DNA of 64,000 bases, from NCBI GenBank assembly GCA_964036275.1, contig OZ038434.1:21813879-21877878 (forward strand). Direction: 5' to 3'. This DNA comes from Litoditis marina. Lineage: Eukaryota > Nematoda > Chromadorea > Rhabditida > Rhabditidae. Of the stretch, positions 53,601-64,000 are shown one piece after another. Positions within the stretch are counted from its first letter, which is position 1, and the number at the start of each line of letters is the position of its first letter. The notes beneath the pieces are model-generated. The model ran no database searches. It had not been told where the DNA came from and saw only the letters and a program-made list of their open reading frames with translations. The translations under genes and the position numbers were made by a program.

Positions 53601-56600
53601 AAAGTTCAAAAATACCAAGTTTGAACACTAAATCTCACGTAGGGCAAAAATCGCAACTCCATTCACGTCAATTTGGGGGTGTTTTTGGTTAGCACCGCCA
53701 CTCAATTATTTCGGGACTGTTTCAACTTATGCTAATAAGATGAACATTTTTGAGTTTCTACACATGAGAGAAGTTCAAAAATACCAAGTTTGAACACTAA
53801 ATCCCACGTAGGGCGAAAATCGCAACTCCATTTACGTCAACTTGGGGGTGTTTTTGGTTAGCACGGCCACTCAATTATTTCGGGACTGTTTCAACTTATA
53901 CAAATAAGATGAACATTTTTAAGTTTCTACACATGAGAGGAGTTCAAAAATACCAAGTTTGAATACTAAATCTCACGTAGGGCGAAAATCGCAACTCCAT
54001 TCACGTCAACTTGGGGGGTGTTTTTGGTTAGCACGGCCACTCAATTATTTCGGGACTGTTTCAACTTATACAAATAAGATGAACATTTTTAAGTTTCTAC
54101 ACATGAGAGGAGTTCAAAAATACCAAGTTTGAATACTAAATCTCACGTAGGGCGAAAATCGCAACTCCATTCACGTCAACTTGGGGGTGTTTTTGGTTAG
54201 CACGGCCACTCAATTATTTCGGGACTGTTTTAACTTATGCAAATAAGATGAACATTTTTAAGTTTATACACATGAGAAAAGTTCAAAAATACCAAGTTTG
54301 AACACTAAATCTCACGTAGGGCAAAAATCGCAACTCCATTCACGTCAATTTGGGGGTGTTTTTGGTTAGCACCGCCACTCAATTATTTCGGGACTGTTTC
54401 AACTTATGCTAATAAGATGAACATTTTTGAGTTTCTACACATGAGAGAAGTTCAAAAATACCAAGTTTGAACACTAAATCCCACGTAGGGCGAAAATCGC
54501 AACTCCATTTACGTCAACTTGGGGGTGTTTTTGGTTAGCACGGCCACTCAATTATTTCGGGACTGTTTCAACTTATACAAATAAGATGAACATTTTTAAG
54601 TTTCTACACATGAGAGGAGTTCAAAAATACCAAGTTTGAATACTAAATCTCACGTAGGGCGAAAATCGCAACTCCATTCACGTCAACTTGGGGGTATTTT
54701 TGGTTAGCACCGCCACTCAATTATTTCGGGACTGTTTCAACTTATGCAAATAAGATGAACATTTTCAAGTTTCTACACATGAGAGGAGTTCAAAAATACC
54801 AAGTTTGAATACTAAATCCCACGTAGGGCGAAAATCGCAACTCAATTCACGTCAACTTGGGGGTGTTTTTGGTTAGCACGGCCACTCAATTATTTCGGGA
54901 CTGTTTCAACTTATGCAAATAAGATGAACATTTTTAAGTTTATACACATGAGAGGAGTTCAAAAATACCAAGTTTGAATACTAAATCTCACGTTGGGCGA
55001 AAATCGCAACTCCATTCACGTCAATTTGGGGGTGTTTTTGGTTAGCACCGCCACTCAATTATTTCAGGACTGTTTTAACTTATGCTAATAAGATGAACAT
55101 TTTTGAGTTTCTACACATGAGAGGAGTTCAAAAATACCAAGTTTGAACACTAAATCTCACGTAGGGCAAAAATCGCAACTCCATTCACGTCAATTTGGGG
55201 GTGTTTTTGGTTAGCACCGCCACTCAATTATTTCGGGACTGTTTCAACTTATGCTAATAAGATGAACATTTTTGAGTTTCTACACATGAGGGGAGTTCAA
55301 AAATACCAAGTTTGAACACTAAATCTCACGTAGGGCAAAAATCGCAACTCCATTCACGTCAATTTGGGGGTGTTTTTGGTTAGCACCGCCACTCAATTAT
55401 TTCGGGACTGTTTCAACTTATGCTAATAAGATGAACATTTTTAAGTTTCTACACATGAGAGGAGTTCAAAAATACCAAGTTTGAACACTAAATCTCACGT
55501 AGGGCGAAAATCGCAACTCCATTCACGTCAACTTGGGGGTGTTTTTGGTTAGCACCGCCACTCAATTATTTCGGGACTGTTTCAACTTATGCAAATAAGA
55601 TGAACATTTTTAAGTTTCTACACATGAGAGGAGTTCAAAAATACCAGGTTTGAATACTAAATCCCACGTAGGGCGAAAATCGCAACTCCATTCACGTCAA
55701 CTTGGGGGTGTTTTTGGTTAGCACCGCCACTCAATTATTTCGGGACTGTTTCAACTTATGCTAATAAGATGAACATTTTTAAGTTTCTACGCATGAGAGG
55801 AGTTCAAAAATACCAAGTTTGAACACTAAATCCCACGTAGGGGGAAAATCGCAACTCCATTCACGTCAACTTGGGGGTGTTTTTGGTTAGCACCGCCACT
55901 CAATTATTTCGGGACTGTTTCAACTTATGCAAATAAGATGAACATTTTTAAGTTTCTACACATGAGAGGAGTTCAAAAATACCAAGTTTGAACACTAAAT
56001 CTCACGTAGGGCGAAAATCGCAACTCCATTCACGTCAACTTGGGGGTGTTTTTGGTTAGCACCGCCACTCAATTATTTCGGGACTGTTTCAACTTATGCA
56101 AATAAGATGAACATTTTTAAGTTTCTACACATGAGAGGAGTTCAAAAATACCAAGTTTGAACACTAAATCTCACGTAGGGCAAAAATCGCAACTCCATTC
56201 ACGTCAACTTGGGGGTGTTTTTGGTTAGCACGGCCACTCAATTATTTCGGGACTGTTTCAACTTATACAAATAAGATGAACATTTTTAAGTTTCTACACA
56301 TGAGAGGAGTTCAAAAATACCAAGTTTGAATACTAAATCTCACGTAGGGCGAAAATCGCAACTCCATTCACGTCAACTTGGGGGTGTTTTTGGTTAGCAC
56401 CGCCACTCAATTATTTCGGGACTGTTTCAACTTATGCAAATAAGATGAACATTTTCAAGTTTCTACACATGAGAGGAGTTCAAAAATACCAAGTTTGAAT
56501 ACTAAATCCCACGTAGGGCGAAAATCGCAACTCAATTCACGTCAACTTGGGGGTGTTTTTGGTTAGCACGGCCACTCAATTATTTCGGGACTGTTTCAAC

Positions 56601-59600
56601 TTATACAAATAAGATGAACATTTTTAAGTTTCTACACATGAGAGGAGTTCAAAAATACCAAGTTTGAATACTAAATCTCACGTAGGGCGAAAATCGCAAC
56701 TCCATTCACGTCAACTTGGGGGTGTTTTTGGTTAGCACGGCCACTCAATTATTTCGGGACTGTTTCAACTTATGCAAATAAGATGAACATTTTTAAGTTT
56801 ATACACATGAGAGGAGTTCAAAAATACCAAGTTTGAATACTAAATCTCACGTTGGGCGAAAATCGCAACTCCATTCACGTCAATTTGGGGGTGTTTTTGG
56901 TTAGCACCGCCACTCAATTATTTCAGGACTGTTTTAACTTATGCTAATAAGATGAACATTTTTGAGTTTCTACACATGAGAGGAGTTCAAAAATACCAAG
57001 TTTGAACACTAAATCTCACGTAGGGCAAAAATCGCAACTCCATTCACGTCAATTTGGGGGTGTTTTTGGTTAGCACCGCCACTCAATTATTTCGGGACTG
57101 TTTCAACTTATGCTAATAAGATGAACATTTTTGAGTTTCTACACATGAGGGGAGTTCAAAAATACCAAGTTTGAACACTAAATCTCACGTAGGGCAAAAA
57201 TCGCAACTCCATTCACGTCAATTTGGGGGTGTTTTTGGTTAGCACCGCCACTCAATTATTTCGGGACTGTTTCAACTTATGCTAATAAGATGAACATTTT
57301 TAAGTTTCTACACATGAGAGGAGTTCAAAAATACCAAGTTTGAACACTAAATCTCACGTAGGGCGAAAATCGCAACTCCATTCACGTCAATTTGGGGGTG
57401 TTTTTGGTTAGCACCGCCACTCAATTATTTCGGGACTGTTTCAACTTATGCAAATAAGATGAACATTTTTAAGTTTCTACACATGAGAGGAGTTCAAAAA
57501 TACCAGGTTTGAATACTAAATCCCACGTAGGGCGAAAATCGCAACTCCATTCACGTCAACTTGGGGGTGTTTTTGGTTAGCACCGCCACTCAATTATTTC
57601 GGGACTGTTTCAACTTATGCTAATAAGATGAACATTTTTAAGTTTCTACGCATGAGAGGAGTTCAAAAATACCAAGTTTGAACACTAAATCCCACGTAGG
57701 GGGAAAATCGCAACTCCATTCACGTCAACTTGGGGGTGTTTTTGGTTAGCACCGCCACTCAATTATTTCGGGACTGTTTCAACTTATGCAAATAAGATGA
57801 ACATTTTTAAGTTTCTACACATGAGAGGAGTTCAAAAATACCAAGTTTGAACACTAAATCTCACGTAGGGCGAAAATCGCAACTCCATTCACGTCAACTT
57901 GGGGGTGTTTTTGGTTAGCACCGCCACTCAATTATTTCGGGACTGTTTCAACTTATGCAAATAAGATGAACATTTTTAAGTTTCTACACATGAGAGGAGT
58001 TCAAAAATACCAAGTTTGAACACTAAATCTCACGTAGGGCAAAAATCGCAACTCCATTCACGTCAATTTGGGGGTGTTTTTGGTTAGCACCGCCACTCAA
58101 TTACTTCGGGACTGTTTCAACTTATGCTAATAAGATGAACATTTTTGAGTTTCTACACATGAGAGAAGTTCAAAAATACCAAGTTTGAACACTAAATCCC
58201 ACGTAGGGCGAAAATCGCAACTCCATTCACGTCAACTTGGGGGTGTTTTTGGTTAGCACGGCCACTTAATTATTTCGGGACTGTTTCAACTTATACAAAT
58301 AAGATGAACATTTTTGAGTTTCTACACATGAGAGGAGTTCAAAAATACCAAGTTTGAATACTAAATCTCACGTAGGGCGAAAATCGCAACTCCATTCACG
58401 TCAACTTGGGGGTGTTTTTGGTTAGCACCGCCACTCCATTATTTCGGGACTGTTTCAACTTATGCAAATAAGATGAACATTTTTAAGTTTCTACACATGA
58501 GAGGAGTTCAAAAATACCAAGTTTGAATACTAAATCTCACGTAGGGCGAAAATCGCAACTCCATTGACGTCAATTTGGGGGTGTTTTTGGTTAGCACCGC
58601 CACTCAATTATTTCGGGACTGTTTCAACTTATGCTAATAAGATGAACATTTTTAAGTTTCTACGCATGAGAGGAGTTCAAAAATACCAAGTTTGAACACT
58701 AAATCCCACGTAGGGGGAAAATCGCAACTCCATTCACGTCAACTTGGGGGTGTTTTTGGTTAGCACCGCCACTCAATTATTTCGGGACTGTTTCAACTTA
58801 TGCAAATAAGATGAACATTTTTAAGTTTCTACACATGAGAGGAGTTCAAAAATACCAAGTTTGAACACTAAATCTCACGTAGGGCGAAAATCGCAACTCC
58901 ATTCACGTCAACTTGGGGGTGTTTTTGGTTAGCACCGCCACTCAATTATTTCGGGACTGTTTCAACTTATGCAAATAAGATGAACATTTTTAAGTTTCTA
59001 CACATGAGAGGAGTTCAAAAATACCAAGTTTGAACACTAAATCTCACGTAGGGCAAAAATCGCAACTCCATTCACGTCAATTTGGGGGTGTTTTTGGTTA
59101 GCACCGCCACTCAATTATTTCGGGACTGTTTCAACTTATGCTAATAAGATGAACATTTTTGAGTTTCTACACATGAGAGAAGTTCAAAAATACCAAGTTT
59201 GAACACTAAATCCCACGTAGGGCGAAAATCGCAATTCCATTCACGTCAACTTGGGGGTGTTTTTGGTTAGCACGGCCACTTAATTATTTCGGGACTGTTT
59301 CAACTTATACAAATAAGATGAACATTTTTGAGTTTCTACACATGAGAGGAGTTCAAAAATACCAAGTTTGAATACTAAATCTCACGTAGGGCGAAAATCG
59401 CAACTCCATTCACGTCAACTTGGGGGTGTTTTTGGTTAGCACCGCCACTCCATTATTTCGGGACTGTTTCAACTTATGCAAATAAGATGAACATTTTTAA
59501 GTTTCTACACATGAGAGGAGTTCAAAAATACCAAGTTTGAATACTAAATCCCACGTAGGGCGAAAATCGCAACTCCATTCACGTCAACTTGGGGGTGTTT

Positions 59601-62600
59601 TTGGTTAGCACGGCCACTCAATTATTTCGGGACTGTTTCAACTTATACAAATAAGATGAACATTTTTAAGTTTCTACACATGAGAGGAGTTCAAAAATAC
59701 CAAGTTTGAATACTAAATCTCACGTAGGGCGAAAATCGCAACTCCATTCACGTCAACTTGGGGGTGTTTTTGGTTAGCACGGCCACTCAATTATTTCGGG
59801 ACTGTTTTAACTTATGCAAATAAGATGAACATTTTTAAGTTTATACACATGAGAGGAGTTCAAAAATACCAAGTTTGAACACTAAATCTCACGTAGGGCA
59901 AAAATCGCAACTCCATTCACGTCAATTTGGGGGTGTTTTTGGTTAGCACCGCCACTCAATTATTTCGGGACTGTTTCAACTTATGCTAATAAGATGAACA
60001 TTTTTGAGTTTCTACACATGAGAGAAGTTCAAAAATACCAAGTTTGAACACTAAATCTCACGTAGGGCAAAAATCGCAACTCCATTCACGTCAATTTGGG
60101 GGTGTTTTTGGTTAGCACCGCCACTCAATTATTTCGGGACTGTTTCAACTTATACAAATAAGATGAACATTTTTAAGTTTCTACACATGAGAGGAGTTCA
60201 AAAATACCAAGTTTGAATACTAAATCTCACGTAGGGCGAAAATCGCAACTCCATTCACGTCAACTTGGGGGTGTTTTTGGTTAGCACCGCCACTCAATTA
60301 TTTCGGGACTGTTTCAACTTATGCAAATAAGATGAACATTTTCAAGTTTCTACACATGAGAGGAGTTCAAAAATACCAAGTTTGAATACTAAATCCCACG
60401 TAGGGCGAAAATCGCAACTCCATTCACGTCAACTTGGGGGTGTTTTTGGTTAGCACGGCCACTCAATTATTTCGGGACTGTTTCAACTTATGCTAATAAG
60501 ATGAACATTTTTAAGTTTCTACACATGAGAGGAGTTCAAAAATACCAAGTTTGAACACTAAATCCCACGTAGGGCGAAAATCGCAACTCCATTCACGTCA
60601 ACTTGGGGGTGTTTTTGGTTAGCACGGCCACTTAATTATTTCGGGACTGTTTCAACTTATACAAATAAGATGAACATTTTTGAGTTTCTACACATGAGAG
60701 GAGTTCAAAAATACCAAGTTTGAATACTAAATCTCACGTAGGGCGAAAATCGCAACTCCATTCACGTCAACTTGGGGGTGTTTTTGGTTAGCACCGCCAC
60801 TCCATTATTTCGGGACTGTTTCAACTTATGCAAATAAGATGAACATTTTTAAGTTTCTACACATGAGAGGAGTTCAAAAATACCAAGTTTGAATACTAAA
60901 TCCCACGTAGGGCGAAAATCGCAACTCCATTCACGTCAACTTGGGGGTGTTTTTGGTTAGCACGGCCACTCAATTATTTCGGGACTGTTTCAACTTATAC
61001 AAATAAGATGAACATTTTTAAGTTTCTACACATGAGAGGAGTTCAAAAATACCAAGTTTGAATACTAAATCTCACGTAGGGCGAAAATCGCAACTCCATT
61101 CACGTCAACTTGGGGGTGTTTTTGGTTAGCACGGCCACTCAATTATTTCGGGACTGTTTTAACTTATGCAAATAAGATGAACATTTTTGAGTTTCTACAC
61201 ATGAGAGAAGTTCAAAAATACCAAGTTTGAACACTAAATCCCACGTAGGGCGAAAATCGCAATTCCATTCACGTCAACTTGGGGGTGTTTTTGGTTAGCA
61301 CGGCCACTTAATTATTTCGGGACTGTTTCAACTTATACAAATAAGATGAACATTTTTGAGTTTCTACACATGAGAGGAGTTCAAAAATACCAAGTTTGAA
61401 TACTAAATCTCACGTAGGGCGAAAATCGCAACTCCATTCACGTCAACTTGGGGGTGTTTTTGGTTAGCACCGCCACTCCATTATTTCGGGACTGTTTCAA
61501 CTTATGCAAATAAGATGAACATTTTTAAGTTTCTACACATGAGAGGAGTTCAAAAATACCAAGTTTGAATACTAAATCCCACGTAGGGCGAAAATCGCAA
61601 CTCCATTCACGTCAACTTGGGGGTGTTTTTGGTTAGCACGGCCACTCAATTATTTCGGGACTGTTTCAACTTATACAAATAAGATGAACATTTTTAAGTT
61701 TCTACACATGAGAGGAGTTCAAAAATACCAAGTTTGAATACTAAATCTCACGTAGGGCGAAAATCGCAACTCCATTCACGTCAACTTGGGGGTGTTTTTG
61801 GTTAGCACGGCCACTCAATTATTTCGGGACTGTTTTAACTTATGCAAATAAGATGAACATTTTTAAGTTTATACACATGAGAGGAGTTCAAAAATACCAA
61901 GTTTGAACACTAAATCTCACGTAGGGCAAAAATCGCAACTCCATTCACGTCAATTTGGGGGTGTTTTTGGTTAGCACCGCCACTCAATTATTTCGGGACT
62001 GTTTCAACTTATGCTAATAAGATGAACATTTTTGAGTTTCTACACATGAGAGAAGTTCAAAAATACCAAGTTTGAACACTAAATCTCACGTAGGGCAAAA
62101 ATCGCAACTCCATTCACGTCAATTTGGGGGTGTTTTTGGTTAGCACCGCCACTCAATTATTTCGGGACTGTTTCAACTTATACAAATAAGATGAACATTT
62201 TTAAGTTTCTACACATGAGAGGAGTTCAAAAATACCAAGTTTGAATACTAAATCTCACGTAGGGCGAAAATCGCAACTCCATTCACGTCAACTTGGGGTG
62301 TTTTTGGTTAGCACCGCCACTCAATTATTTCGGGACTGTTTCAACTTATGCAAATAAGATGAACATTTTCAAGTTTCTACACATGAGAGGAGTTCAAAAA
62401 TACCAAGTTTGAATACTAAATCCCACGTAGGGCGAAATCGCAACTCCATTCACGTCAACTTGGGGGTGTTTTTGGTTAGCACGGCCACTCAATTATTTCG
62501 GGACTGTTTCAACTTATGCTAATAAGATGAACATTTTTAAGTTTCTACACATGAGAGGAGTTCAAAAATACCAAGTTTGAACACTAAATCCCACGTAGGG

Positions 62601-64000
62601 CGAAAATCGCAACTCCATTCACGTCAACTTGGGGGTGTTTTTGGTTAGCACGGCCACTTAATTATTTCGGGACTGTTTCAACTTATACAAATAAGATGAA
62701 CATTTTTGAGTTTCTACACATGAGAGGAGTTCAAAAATACCAAGTTTGAATACTAAATCTCACGTAGGGCGAAAATCGCAACTCCATTCACGTCAACTTG
62801 GGGGTGTTTTTGGTTAGCACCGCCACTCCATTATTTCGGGACTGTTTCAACTTATGCAAATAAGATGAACATTTTTAAGTTTCTACACATGAGAGGAGTT
62901 CAAAAATACCAAGTTTGAATACTAAATCCCACGTAGGGCGAAAATCGCAACTCCATTCACGTCAACTTGGGGGTGTTTTTGGTTAGCACGGCCACTCAAT
63001 TATTTCGGGACTGTTTCAACTTATACAAATAAGATGAACATTTTTAAGTTTCTACACATGAGAGGAGTTCAAAAATACCAAGTTTGAATACTAAATCTCA
63101 CGTAGGGCGAAAATCGCAACTCCATTCACGTCAACTTGGGGGTGTTTTTGGTTAGCACGGCCACTCAATTATTTCGGGACTGTTTTAACTTATGCAAATA
63201 AGATGAACATTTTTAAGTTTATACACATGAGAGGAGTTCAAAAATACCAAGTTTGAACACTAAATCTCACGTAGGGCAAAAATCGCAACTCCATTCACGT
63301 CAATTTGGGGGTGTTTTTGGTTAGCACCACCACTCAATTATTTCGGGGACTGTTTCAACTTATGCTAATAAGATGAACATTTTTGAGTTTCTACACATGA
63401 GAGAAGTTCAAAAATACCAAGTTTGAACACTAAATCCCACGTAGGGCGAAAATCGCAACTCCATTCACGTCAACTTGGGGGTGTTTTTGGTTAGCACGGC
63501 CACTCAATTATTTCGGGACTGTTTCAACTTATGCAAATAAGATGAACATTTTTAAGTTTCTACACATGAGAGAAGTTCAAAAATACCAAGTTTGAACACT
63601 AAATCCCACGTAGGGCGAAAATCGCAACTCCATTCACGTCAACTTGGGGGTGTTTTTGGTTAGCACGGCCACTCAATTATTTCGGGACTGTTTCAACTTA
63701 TGCTAATAAGATGAACATTTTTAAGTTTCTACACATGAGAGGAGTTCAAAAATACCAAGTTTGAATACTAAATCCCACGTAGGGCGAAAATCGCAACTCC
63801 ATTCACGTCAACTTGGGGGTGTTTTTGGTTAGCACGGCCACTTAATTATTTCGGGACTGTTTCAACTTATACAAATAAGATGAACATTTTTGAGTTTCTA
63901 CACATGAGAGGAGTTCAAAAATACCAAGTTTGAATACTAAATCTCACGTAGGGCGAAAATCGCAACTCCATTCACGTCAACTTGGGGGTGTTTTTGGTTA

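Larger units (their letters stand above)
35232..64000 (+). repeat. 169-bp tandem satellite, right block (about 170 monomers, continues past the window)
   Basis: Same monomer and orientation as 14757-20490. It resumes in a different phase from where the left block stopped, so the 99-bp array did not enter by simple clean insertion. Two breaks of phase occur at about 37669 (CATTCACGTTTCTACACATG) and about 44858 (GGGGGAAAATCGC). No gene is present. Confidence 0.97.

Noticed and set aside
20491..64000. CRISPR-like regular repeats
   Set aside because: Units are contiguous tandem repeats without unique spacers, in a eukaryotic context.
14757..64000. Centromere function of the satellite
   Set aside because: Nothing in sequence alone supports it, and if the host is a nematode like Caenorhabditis its chromosomes are holocentric.

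Overview
The window holds one complete, virus-like DNA transposon of the Polinton/Maverick class (1-14756), sitting at the edge of a very large block of satellite DNA (14757-64000). The host is an animal. A nematode close to Caenorhabditis is my best inference, from the compact AT-rich intronless genes with AATAAA signals, the known abundance of such Mavericks in that genus, and the small size of the repeats. No host gene is visible, so the host assignment stays an inference.

The Polinton is bounded by terminal inverted repeats (TIRs) that start 5'-AG and end CT-3', and is followed by GTCAAC, the likely 6-bp target duplication inside the 169-bp satellite. It carries the full Polinton core set: a retroviral-type integrase with a C-terminal chromodomain, a protein-primed family B DNA polymerase, an FtsK/HerA-type packaging ATPase, an adenain-like cysteine protease, a double-jelly-roll major capsid protein and a minor capsid (penton) protein. 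It also has a pX/pVI-like basic capsid-associated protein, two small helical paralogues, a membrane protein, a C2H2 zinc-finger protein, a pair of paralogous ORFs, a small Cys-pair protein and an acidic protein. Integrase, ATPase and major capsid genes are open. Polymerase (two frameshifts and one in-frame stop), minor capsid (one frameshift) and protease (one frameshift) are broken, although the two TIRs show no base substitution against each other.

The genes fall into compact, partly overlapping strings. One set (DNA polymerase, the paralogous pair, the Cys-pair ORF and the acidic ORF) is driven from two related bidirectional promoters near the two ends of the element. Structural and packaging genes lie in the middle in divergent and convergent pairs. 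The most striking regulatory observation is that the two bidirectional promoters carry a 29-bp block (26/29 identical) exactly 68 bp upstream of the ATG of both leftward genes and about 180 bp from the ATG of both rightward genes.

The satellite region is a nest of three layers. A 169-bp tandem satellite fills 14757-20490 (about 34 monomers) and 35232-64000 (about 170 monomers, continuing beyond the window), with local higher-order repeats. Embedded in it is a different array (20491-35136) with a 99-bp unit able to fold into hairpins and a 61-bp shortened unit. Inside the start of that array is a tRNA-derived SINE-like element, now present as two inverted copies and one truncated copy because the array was inverted and duplicated around it. 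A 95-bp palindrome-rich single-copy stretch closes the 99-bp array on the right.
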